Source: Planctomycetota bacterium (GTDB lineage: Bacteria > Planctomycetota > UBA1135 > GCA-002686595). Taken from it: a DNA stretch of 64,000 nucleotides. Made by a program: the position numbers and the translations under genes. Numbering within the stretch: the stretch's first letter is position 1; the number at the start of each line of letters is the position of its first letter. The stretch is from positions 1-64,000 of the forward strand of contig JADHOC010000009.1 in NCBI GenBank assembly GCA_016779205.1, in the 5' to 3' direction. This document shows, piece after piece, positions 41,265 through 48,841 of the stretch. The notes below the pieces were generated by a model, which was not told the DNA's origin, made no database searches, and saw only the letters and a list, made by a program, of their open reading frames with translations.

Positions 41265-42173
41265 ATGCATACAGAACCCGCCCCGGCCCCCGCGTCCCCG
41301 CCCCGCCTCATCCGCTTCACGGTGCTCGCGGGCGCGTGCCTCCTCGTGTTGGCGGTGGTCTACCTCGTGACCCCGAGGTGGCTCGGCGGCGCGTCGACGG
41401 AGGAGCGGCAGCGTATCGAGGCCGACTGGAGCTCGCTGGTGGAGGCTGGAGCGGTCGCGGTACCGGCCGCCGGTCCACCCTGGGAGGGGTCGGCACTCGA
41501 GCGCGCCTTGGAGGCGGCGGAGGTCGAGGGTCTGGACGGACTGCTCCTCGCCGTCGGAGACGGGGCGACCTGTCCGCTCCCGGATGACTCGGTCGGCGCG
41601 GTGGGCATGGTGGGTGCTCTGTCGCCCGAGCGAGTGGCTGAGCGAAGCCTCGATGAGCTCGCCGGGCTGCTGACCCTGAGCCGTCGATGGGAGCGAGGGG
41701 CGCCGAACCTGGTGGCCCTCCTCGCGGCTGTCGCCATCGGCGAGCGCGTTCTCGACGTCGCCCTTGAGCGCGAGGGCGGGCCGGCGGCGGTCGCCGGCAT
41801 CGATCCGCCGGACCCCGAGGGCCTGTTCATGGCATTCTGCCGCGAGCAGCTGGAGGTCCACGCCGAGCTGAGGGCCGCGGTGGCGGCGGAGGCCAGCGGG
41901 GAGACGCTGGAGCTGACGGTGCTCGGGCTGAAGTTGGCCGCGCTGCACGAGGCGCGGCGTTTGCGAGACCTCCTCGAGGATGGGGCCAGCATGGAGGGGC
42001 AGACGGTGGCGCGGCCAGGCCGCCTCCTGGGGTGGCGGGCCATGTGGCTCCAGCGACCGGAGGATCTCTCGAGGGGGGTCTTTCTGCCGCTGATGGCTCA
42101 CTCGCTTGGGGGCGCCGCGGCGGCGTGGGGCGACCACCTGGCCCGGTGGGACGCCATCGAGCAGGGCGACTGA
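41265..42173 (+). CDS. Single-pass membrane protein, unknown function
   Basis: I do not recognise this 302-residue protein. A hydrophobic helix at about residues 15-36 (IRFTVLAGACLLVLAVVYLVT) anchors it in the membrane, and the rest is a helical domain rich in Ala, Leu and Glu. It has an ordinary mix of codons for the window. The antisense strand also carries a long open frame, but the transmembrane anchor directly after the ATG at 41265 and the sensible soluble helices favour this strand. It is divergent from the epimerase gene and convergent with the secreted protein gene beyond a strong hairpin. Confidence 0.65.
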   Translation: MHTEPAPAPASPPRLIRFTVLAGACLLVLAVVYLVTPRWLGGASTEERQRIEADWSSLVEAGAVAVPAAGPPWEGSALERALEAAEVEGLDGLLLAVGDGATCPLPDDSVGAVGMVGALSPERVAERSLDELAGLLTLSRRWERGAPNLVALLAAVAIGERVLDVALEREGGPAAVAGIDPPDPEGLFMAFCREQLEVHAELRAAVAAEASGETLELTVLGLKLAALHEARRLRDLLEDGASMEGQTVARPGRLLGWRAMWLQRPEDLSRGVFLPLMAHSLGGAAAAWGDHLARWDAIEQGD

Positions 42174-42207
42174 GGGGGCCCCGCCGGGGGGCGCAACCCC
42201 CATGGAA

Positions 42208-42242
42208 GAGGGGGGGGCTGCGCGCAGCGCAGCCCCCCCCTC
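42208..42242. terminator. Perfect 16-bp hairpin between convergent genes, probable bidirectional terminator
   Basis: Bases 42208-42223 pair without mismatch with 42227-42242, leaving a 3-base loop (GCA). The stem includes eight G-C pairs in a row. It lies midway between two convergent genes (stops at 42173 and 42272). No T-run follows on either strand, so termination may depend on stem strength or Rho. It could also be a small palindromic repeat. Confidence 0.55.
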
Positions 42243-42271
42243 AAAGGTTTGAACCTGACCCGGGCGCCTTC

Positions 42272-43375
42272 TCAGGGAGCCCAGGTGATGGCGATGCCGT
42301 TGGACCAGTTGCCGCCGGGGGCCGGCGTGTCGCGGTGGAAGAACGAGTAGTACAGCGTTCCTCCAGCGATGGCCGCGCTCTCGGGCCGGGCGGCGTCCGT
42401 GAAGTCACAGCTGTAGGTCGCACGGTTCGCCGAGGCGGCCACGACGCTGAGTCGCTGGATGCCGCTGTTGATGCAGAAGGTCCCGCCGAGGGGCGAGGAA
42501 GCCGGCGCGCCAGCGCCGGTGGCCTGGACGAAGACCCCGAAGAAGTCCGGGATGTCCTCGACCACCAGGACGGCGTCGTTCGACGACAGGAAGGGAGAGC
42601 CCTCGAGGCCCATCTTGCCGCCGCTGGTGCTGATGGAGTTCGCGGTGCCGGGGTCGCAGAAGGCCGTGGAGCTGTAGAGGCAGGTCGCGTTCAGCTCGCC
42701 AGGCGTGTCGTCAAAGAACGGCGAGAGCCCGAACGCCCCGATGCGGACGTCCTGGAAGCTGCTGTTGCACCGGTAAACGTGACCGGGGACGAAGTTGCCG
42801 TCCGGGCCCACGTCGACGGCGCTGCCATTCGGAGTGAAGAGGGAGGAGGCGTAGAACTGGTCGCCAGAGCCGGGGGACTCCACGAGGGAGATGGCGTCGA
42901 GGACCACGAGCCAGGGCGTGACGTCGAGCACACCGTCGTCATCGGTATCGAGGTCGTCTCCGACCGCGCCCGTGAACTGGAGGGCGATCAGGTGCGTGAC
43001 GTTGTCGCTGTTCTCGAAGTTCAGGGTGGTCGTGTAGTCGGCCGTGCCGAGCGTGAAGGTGCTCTCCGCCATCAGGAACGTCGAGTCGGACGGGATCGTC
43101 TGTCCGGCCAGATCGATGGCGGCTTCCACGACGCCGGAGCCGCCGGAGCCGTCGCCGATGACCACGTACGTCAGGCCGTCCAGGTCGTCGCCAGCGAGTC
43201 CGAGCAGTTCGACGTACTCATCGTCGTCGGCGCCGGGTTGATCGATGCGGATCTCGTTGATGTAGACGAGGTTGTTGCCCTGCGCGGTGAGCGAGCGGGG
43301 TGTCAGGTCGGAGACCTGCGCATTGGCGGCCGATGCGAATGCGAGTGCGGGGATGAGTAGGGAGGGGATGCGCAT
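42272..43375 (-). CDS. Secreted lamin-tail-like protein with shared C-terminal domain
   Basis: This 367-residue protein has a signal peptide (MRIPSLLIPALAFASAANA). Residues about 35-230 resemble a lamin-tail/LTD-like domain: LVYINEIRIDQPGADDDEYVE (in parts), DGLTYVVIGDGSGG and a calcium-like DDLDTDDDG near 141. Residues 238-367 are the domain shared with two other secreted proteins here: FC240DPGTANS, then VVVEDIP-like, GGTFCINSGIQRL and a terminal SFFHRD plus NWSNGIAITW. LTD-type modules are known in extracellular nucleases and surface proteins, but no catalytic site is seen. The ATG at 43375 directly precedes the signal peptide. Confidence 0.75.
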   Translation of the reverse strand: MRIPSLLIPALAFASAANAQVSDLTPRSLTAQGNNLVYINEIRIDQPGADDDEYVELLGLAGDDLDGLTYVVIGDGSGGSGVVEAAIDLAGQTIPSDSTFLMAESTFTLGTADYTTTLNFENSDNVTHLIALQFTGAVGDDLDTDDDGVLDVTPWLVVLDAISLVESPGSGDQFYASSLFTPNGSAVDVGPDGNFVPGHVYRCNSSFQDVRIGAFGLSPFFDDTPGELNATCLYSSTAFCDPGTANSISTSGGKMGLEGSPFLSSNDAVLVVEDIPDFFGVFVQATGAGAPASSPLGGTFCINSGIQRLSVVAASANRATYSCDFTDAARPESAAIAGGTLYYSFFHRDTPAPGGNWSNGIAITWAP

Positions 43376-43647
43376 TGGAGTTAGCCGGTGGGGTGAGGCC
43401 CGGGTCGGGGCCCATTGGTTGAGGATGAAGGCGATGGAGAGGTCCGCCTCCAAGCTTCACAGTCTGTCCTGCTTTTTGCTTCCGCGCGAATCTGTCCTCC
43501 GACTTGCTTTGGCGTGTCACAATTCGGAACCGCCCCCGACCGTGGGGTCGCTAGGGAGAATCCCTCAAATGACCTAGGACGAGGTGCATACTGATTTTTG
43601 TGGGGGGCGCGCGCCGAGGGGCCCCGCGGGCCCGGCATGATGAGCCC
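43376..43647. other. 272-base divergent intergenic region
   Basis: This is a divergent gap between two secreted-protein genes, so it should hold both promoters. It has the most AT-rich short stretches in the window (CTTTTTGCTT near 43470 and GATTTTTG near 43595), but no convincing -35/-10 pair. I see no gene or RNA in it. Confidence 0.4.
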
Positions 43648-46452
43648 ATGCGCTTGCCCTCCTCCACCGCTCTTCTAGCCCTCCTCTTGGCCGGCCTCGC
43701 CGGTCCGGTCGCCAGCGCCCAGCAGCTCCCGGGCGCGAGCAATGCGCGACAGCGCGCGGTCCCCGCGCTCCTCGCGGCCACTGCAACGGCGAGCTCCCAG
43801 GGCGCGGCCGGGGGGCCGTCCCTCACCGTGGACGGCGACCTCTCCACCCGCTGGGAGTCGGCCCACGGGGTGGATCCCAGCTGGCTCATCCTGGACCTCG
43901 GGGCGCCCTTCGCCCTCGTTCGCACCAAGATCCACTGGGAGGCCGCCAACGCCGCGACCTACACCGTGGATGGGTCCCTGGACGGGACGACCTGGACGAC
44001 CATCAGCTCCCAGACGGGCGGGGTGTTCGGGGACCGGCTCGACCGCTTCCCGCTCTCCGGGGTCTATCGCTACATCCGGATGAACGGTCTCACGCGGAGC
44101 GCGGGGAACTTCTGGGGCTACAGCATCTGGGAGATGCAGGTCTTCGGGGTGCGCCCCATGGACCTGGACGGAGACGGCGTCGACGACAGCATCGATCAGT
44201 GCCCTGGCACTCCGCCGGGGGTGACCGTGGACTCGACCGGTTGCGAGGTGGTGATCCCTGAGACGGAGGTGGCCCACGCGGGCGGCTTCCTGGTGGGTGG
44301 GCCGGACTCGGCGGCCCCCGGGCACACGCTCTACGTGTTCGACGGGGACCTGGCGCAGCCCGGCGGGAGCGCGTGCAACGGTGGCTGCGCCTCCGTGTGG
44401 CCCCCGCTGCTCTTCACCGATGGCGTCCCTTCCGGCATGTCGGGTCTTGGCGGCATCGTGCGCGCGGATGGCTCCTCCCAGGTGACCTATCAGGGCCGCC
44501 CGCTCTACTTCTTCTCCGGGGACGCGGCGCCGGGCGACACGCTCGGGCAGGGGATCGGCAACCAGTGGTGGCTCGTCCCCTACAACCAGCTCGTGGTGCC
44601 GCTCTACGACTCCTCGACTCAGCTGGATCCGCCGCTGCAAGAGGACACCCCGACCGCGCTCATCACGCGCTTCGCGGACCGGGCGCGCGACCGGCACGCC
44701 CGGGAGGACCAGTTCCAGCAGTACGACCACTACCTGTCCCACTACTGGGAGCACCGCACGGCCGCGATCGAGATCGTGGACACCGTCGGCAAGGGAGGGA
44801 ACACGATCACCTTCAACGTGGCCACCCAGTGGCAGTTGAGCCCCCTCGAGGCGGAGCTGCGCTTCTTCTACCGTGGCATCGGGACGGTTGCGGAGTACCA
44901 CAACAACGGTGTGATGACTCCGGTCACGAGCCAGAACGTGCCCGGGTCTAACGTTCGCCACTACACGCGGAGCCTCAACTTCAACCAGAAGACGGGCGGG
45001 CCCCTCCAGGTGGGCGACCGGCTCGAGTTCGAGCTGAGCCAGTTCCTGAGCGGGGTTCCCGCCGGCCGCAACAACTATTACGGCACCGCGATCCTCTACA
45101 TCGTCGGGGAGGGCGTCGTCCCGTGGGAGGCGCGGGGAGTCTTCGGTAACCCTTCAACCGAGCGTGAGGACTCCTACCCGATGCCCCTCGCCGGGCGTAT
45201 CGGCGGCGACGTCACCCTCCCTTACCAGTACTCGGACGAGCCGGACAACCACTTCATGCAGATGGCGCCGAACCTGGCGCCCCAGCACGGTCAGCGCTTC
45301 GTCGAGGGTCGCCGCGTGCACCACACGGACTTCGGGGACGGGAGCCACGACGAGACGGCCGCGAACCCGCCGTTCACGGCCCTGGCGGGCATGCTCGGCG
45401 GGCACTACGTGAACCGCTCCTGCGTGGCGTGCCACGACCGCAACGGGCGAGCGCTGCCGCCCGCGGTGGGCCAGGAGCTCTCCAGCTACGTCGTCCACGT
45501 GGGCGAGGCCAACGGGGACCCGCACGCCCAGCTGGGCTCCGTGCTGCAGTCCCGCAACACGGCCGGGGCGCCCGAGGCGCTCGCGGTGCTCGGCGGCTGG
45601 AACAACGTCCAGGGGGGGCTCCGGGAGCCCGTCTACCAGTTCCTCGGCGTGACCCCGACCCACTACAGCGTGCGGATCGCGCCGCCGCTGGTGGGGATGG
45701 GGCTGCTGGAGAGCATCCCCGAGGGCGAGGTCGAGGCCCTCGCTGATCCGAACGACGCCAACGGCGACGGGATCTCCGGGCGGATGCGCATCGTGACCGA
45801 CCCCGAGACCGGGGACTCAAGGCTTGGCCGGTTCGGCTGGAAGGGGTCCCAGGCGAGCGTGCGCCACCAGGTGGCCTCCGCGCTCAACACGGACCTCGGC
45901 GTCATGACGTCGGTCTACCCCGACCCCGATTGCGGGCCGCAGCAGAGCGGGTGTGGCCCCTCCGGCGCCGAGCTCTCCGAGGACCATCTCGGGAAGCTCA
46001 CGGACTACGTCGCGCTCCTCGGCGTGAGCGCCCGCCGTGATACCGATGACCCGGCGACCTTCCAGGGTGAGCTGCTCTTCAGCTCCATCGGATGTGCGGA
46101 CTGCCACGTGCCGAGCTTCGAGACCTCGGGGTTCCACCCGCGGTCCGAGCTGCGCAGCCAGCGGATCTACGCCTACACCGACCTCCTGCTCCACGACATG
46201 GGTCCGGGGTTGGCGTCCAACCTGCCCGAGGGCAACGCCGAGGGCGCCGAGTGGCGGACGGCCCCGCTCTGGAACATCGGCCTCACGGCCGGCGTGAGCG
46301 GCGGTGAGGCCTACCTCCACGACGGGCGCGCCCGCAGCCTGGAGGAGGCGATCCAGTGGCACGGGGGCGAGGGCGACGCGTCGCGGCAGGCCTACGAGGG
46401 ACTCACCGCGACGGAGAAGAACGCGGTCCTGGCCTTCCTGGGCAGCCTCTGA
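43648..46452 (+). CDS. Di-heme oxidoreductase (DHOR) protein with F5/8 C and COG4315 modules
   Basis: The 934-residue exported protein has a signal peptide (MRLPSSTALLALLLAGLAGPVASA). An F5/8-type C (discoidin) domain covers about residues 45-170 (SLTVDGDLSTRW, WLILDLGAPFALVRTKIHW, YRYIRMNGLTR). A thrombospondin-3-like DLDGDGVDDSIDQCP repeat follows. A COG4315-type lipoprotein repeat occupies about 210-315 (TLYVFDGDLAQPGGSACNG, YQGRPLYFFSGD). The last 435 residues match the DHOR/DUF1111 di-heme family, with heme sites C592-V-A-C595-H596 and C816-A-D-C819-H820; RGL-like patterns such as APPLVGMGLLESIP are typical. The protein likely binds carbohydrate on the surface and oxidises an unknown partner. 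This fusion is unusual. Confidence 0.83.
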   Translation: MRLPSSTALLALLLAGLAGPVASAQQLPGASNARQRAVPALLAATATASSQGAAGGPSLTVDGDLSTRWESAHGVDPSWLILDLGAPFALVRTKIHWEAANAATYTVDGSLDGTTWTTISSQTGGVFGDRLDRFPLSGVYRYIRMNGLTRSAGNFWGYSIWEMQVFGVRPMDLDGDGVDDSIDQCPGTPPGVTVDSTGCEVVIPETEVAHAGGFLVGGPDSAAPGHTLYVFDGDLAQPGGSACNGGCASVWPPLLFTDGVPSGMSGLGGIVRADGSSQVTYQGRPLYFFSGDAAPGDTLGQGIGNQWWLVPYNQLVVPLYDSSTQLDPPLQEDTPTALITRFADRARDRHAREDQFQQYDHYLSHYWEHRTAAIEIVDTVGKGGNTITFNVATQWQLSPLEAELRFFYRGIGTVAEYHNNGVMTPVTSQNVPGSNVRHYTRSLNFNQKTGGPLQVGDRLEFELSQFLSGVPAGRNNYYGTAILYIVGEGVVPWEARGVFGNPSTEREDSYPMPLAGRIGGDVTLPYQYSDEPDNHFMQMAPNLAPQHGQRFVEGRRVHHTDFGDGSHDETAANPPFTALAGMLGGHYVNRSCVACHDRNGRALPPAVGQELSSYVVHVGEANGDPHAQLGSVLQSRNTAGAPEALAVLGGWNNVQGGLREPVYQFLGVTPTHYSVRIAPPLVGMGLLESIPEGEVEALADPNDANGDGISGRMRIVTDPETGDSRLGRFGWKGSQASVRHQVASALNTDLGVMTSVYPDPDCGPQQSGCGPSGAELSEDHLGKLTDYVALLGVSARRDTDDPATFQGELLFSSIGCADCHVPSFETSGFHPRSELRSQRIYAYTDLLLHDMGPGLASNLPEGNAEGAEWRTAPLWNIGLTAGVSGGEAYLHDGRARSLEEAIQWHGGEGDASRQAYEGLTATEKNAVLAFLGSL

Positions 46453-46465
46453 TCCTGATCGCCAT

Positions 46466-46491
46466 CGGCCGGGCCCGCGGGGGCTCGGCCG
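46466..46491. terminator. GC-rich hairpin between convergent genes
   Basis: An 11-base-pair stem (46466-46476 with 46481-46491, one G-U pair) and a GCGG loop lie in the 44-base gap between the DHOR gene and the convergent methyltransferase gene. No T-run follows. The position suits a shared terminator. Confidence 0.45.
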
Positions 46492-46496
46492 TGGGC

Positions 46497-47180
46497 TCAG
46501 GCCTTCGTGTAGACGAACGTCGTACCCTGCTCGTGCGTGCAGTCGAAGCCTGCGCCGCCGAAGACGTCGTCCAGGGACGCCCGGTCGAAGAGGGTGTACC
46601 GGCCCTCGCGGATGCCGCTGTTGAACTCCCGGAAGACGGCCTCCATCACCGGCCAGGTGCCGAGGAGGACCTCCTCGCTGATCCCCAGGACCTCGCGGTT
46701 CACGGAGTAGTACTCCCAGGCGAGCTCCATGTCGTAGGGGCCCGGCATCTCGTAGATGGCGACGTGCCCGCCCGCCAACGTCCGCTCAGCAATCTGCCGC
46801 GCCAGCTCGCGGTAGGGTTCGAGCTCGCCGTGCAGGCTGTAGAGGGAGCGCTGGAAGAGGAAGAGCTTCTGCGCGGGGAGCCCTGCGATCAGCGCTCCAT
46901 CCAGGGGCTCATGGACCAGGTTGGCGCCAAGGGGGAGCCGGGCCGCTGCGATCTCCATCATGGGCGGCGAGGGCTCCACGAAGGTCAGCTCCACCCAGGG
47001 CACGCGCTCGAGGAGCTCGGCGGTGAACATGCCGGTCCCGCCGCCCACGTCCGTGACGCGGTCACCGGGGGCGAGGAGCCCCGCGGCGATCTCGATGAAG
47101 TCGAGGTTCTGGGGGAACAGGTGCACGTTGGAGTACAGGTCGAACACTTTCGCGTAGTCGTCGTAGCAAGTGGGCTTCAA
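46497..47180 (-). CDS. Class I SAM-dependent methyltransferase
   Basis: This 227-residue cytoplasmic protein has the Rossmann-like methyltransferase fold. Motif I is RVTDVGGGTGMFTAEL (residues about 41-56); the acidic residue closing strand 2 is in LTFVEPSPPM. The remaining strands are recognisable (LFLFQRSLYSL, HVAIYEMPG). The substrate cannot be assigned. Its ATG overlaps the stop of the upstream sulfatase gene (ATGA), so the two are translationally coupled, although a link between the two reactions is not obvious. Confidence 0.8.
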   Translation of the reverse strand: MKPTCYDDYAKVFDLYSNVHLFPQNLDFIEIAAGLLAPGDRVTDVGGGTGMFTAELLERVPWVELTFVEPSPPMMEIAAARLPLGANLVHEPLDGALIAGLPAQKLFLFQRSLYSLHGELEPYRELARQIAERTLAGGHVAIYEMPGPYDMELAWEYYSVNREVLGISEEVLLGTWPVMEAVFREFNSGIREGRYTLFDRASLDDVFGGAGFDCTHEQGTTFVYTKA

Positions 47181-48649
47181 CGGTCGTCCCCCTCCGGCGC
47201 CTGATCGTCCGCGGTCTCTCCGGTGTCGGCGGGCGCGTCGGCCGCCGCCCGGGCGGCCATGACCGCGGCGCGCTTCAAGGATCGCTCCACGACCTCCTCC
47301 AGGGCCCGCTTCGCCTCGGCGGCCTCCTCGGGGAGCTCCTCGCCCTTCAGGAGGTTCACGTGCTCCTGCGGGTCTGCCGAGAGGTCATGGAGGCGCACCG
47401 CGTCCCCGAGGAGGTCCACCGTGAGCTTGAAGCGGCCATCGGTGACCGTGTAGCGGTCCACCGCGGGCCAGCGACTGGGGGGCGGCTCGGATTGGAAGCG
47501 CTCCGCGAAGGCCCAAGCTCGCCTCCCCGCGGCGCTACCGGAGAGCTCGCCCACGAAGCTGACCGAGTCCAGCGCCTCGGGGGCGGGGCTGGCGCCCAGG
47601 AGCTCGTGAATCGTGGTGAACAGGTCGGTGGTGTTGATCAGGGCGCTGGAGACCCTCGAGGGGCCCACGACCGCAGGCCCGGCGGAGATCATGGGGACGC
47701 GGATGCCGTCCTCGTAGAGCGACCCCTTGCCGAGGCGGAGCGGGCGCTCCTTGTATTGCGCCTTGCTGGCGGTGCCGTTATCCGAGAGGACGATGACCTG
47801 GGTTCGCTCGAGGGTCTCCGGGGCGATCCCCTCGAGCAGGCGACCGATCTCATGGTCGAGGGCGTCCACCATCGCCATGAAGTGCGCTCGGGCTTGGAGC
47901 TTCGGTGTGCCCTCGAGAGTGCGAGAATGAAGGGCCTCAGGGGGCGCGTGGAAGGGCGTGTGGGCGGCGTGGAAGGAGGCGATGACCAGCCAGGGGTCCG
48001 GACCGAAGTCCCGGATCGCCTCGAGGGCATCGTCGACGACCGCGCTGGTGGCGTAGCGCTCGCGGGTCGAGGTCTCCGTCGAGCGCCCGGAGCGCTCGTC
48101 GTATTCGAAGTACGGGCGAGGGCGCGTCTTGACGCGCAGGTTGCCGCTGGTGCCCCGGAATCGCTCGAATCCTTGGGCGATCGGGCCCTGCTCCTCGGTC
48201 GGCCCCAGGTGCCACTTCCCGAGAAAGGCGGTGCGGACCCCGGGACGCGCCCGGCGCAGGGACTCAGCGATGGAGACCTCCTCGGGGCGGAGGCCCTCCG
48301 AGCCGAGCGCCTTGACGCTGCCGACCCCGGTACGAAAGCCGAATCGTCCCGTGAGCACGGTGGCACGGGTCGGGCTGCAGGCCGGGTTGGACCAGACCCG
48401 GTCGAATCGAACGCCGCGCTCGGCGAGCCCGTCGAGTACCGGGGTACGTGCGTCCGGTGCTGCGCCGGGGTAGCAGCTGACGGCGTCCATGCCGATGTCG
48501 TCGAGCACGAGCAGGAGCACATGATCCGCCAGGGGGGTCAGGCTCCGGCCCTCGGGCGCCAGGGGGCGGGTCCCTTCCTGGGGCGCCGGGCCCCCGTCCG
48601 AGGCGGGGACGACCACGAGGGCCAGCGGGAGGAGCAGGGGCAGCAACAT
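47177..48649 (-). CDS. Secreted sulfatase
   Basis: The 490-residue enzyme starts with a signal peptide (MLLPLLLPLALVVVPASDG). It is a standard-length formylglycine sulfatase. VLLLVLDDIGMD supplies metal ligands, C91-S-P-T-R is the formylglycine site, then LGKWHLG, HAAHTPF and VIVLSDNGTA. The C-terminal part ends in a His/Asp-linked substrate region (DRYTVTDGRFKLTVD) and an acidic, Ala-rich tail. It should remove sulfate from an extracellular glycan or other ester. The ATG at 48649 is divergent from the membrane sulfatase-like gene, with a 192-base gap that includes a TATCAT box near 48830. The downstream methyltransferase overlaps by 4 bases. Confidence 0.87.
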   Translation of the reverse strand: MLLPLLLPLALVVVPASDGGPAPQEGTRPLAPEGRSLTPLADHVLLLVLDDIGMDAVSCYPGAAPDARTPVLDGLAERGVRFDRVWSNPACSPTRATVLTGRFGFRTGVGSVKALGSEGLRPEEVSIAESLRRARPGVRTAFLGKWHLGPTEEQGPIAQGFERFRGTSGNLRVKTRPRPYFEYDERSGRSTETSTRERYATSAVVDDALEAIRDFGPDPWLVIASFHAAHTPFHAPPEALHSRTLEGTPKLQARAHFMAMVDALDHEIGRLLEGIAPETLERTQVIVLSDNGTASKAQYKERPLRLGKGSLYEDGIRVPMISAGPAVVGPSRVSSALINTTDLFTTIHELLGASPAPEALDSVSFVGELSGSAAGRRAWAFAERFQSEPPPSRWPAVDRYTVTDGRFKLTVDLLGDAVRLHDLSADPQEHVNLLKGEELPEEAAEAKRALEEVVERSLKRAAVMAARAAADAPADTGETADDQAPEGDDR

Positions 48650-48841
48650 CGTTCCTGGAGTGTCCGTGATCTAGGTTCGCCGTTCCAGGGGTCGGTCGGC
48701 GGCGTTTGGTCGTTGCTCCAGGTGGCTCCCGTCGCACCTCCGGACAATTCCGGGCGTCGCTCGGGCTCATTCAGAGCATCGGCGCCGAGGCGCCTCCAAC
48801 TCCACGCCTGGGGCGCATTCCGGCGCTATCATTCCCCCGAC

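Noticed and set aside
41154-42203. A minus-strand frame of 349 codons opposite the single-pass membrane protein
   Set aside because: The opposite strand has a normal membrane anchor; the minus frame is Arg/Pro-rich and lacks any family signal.
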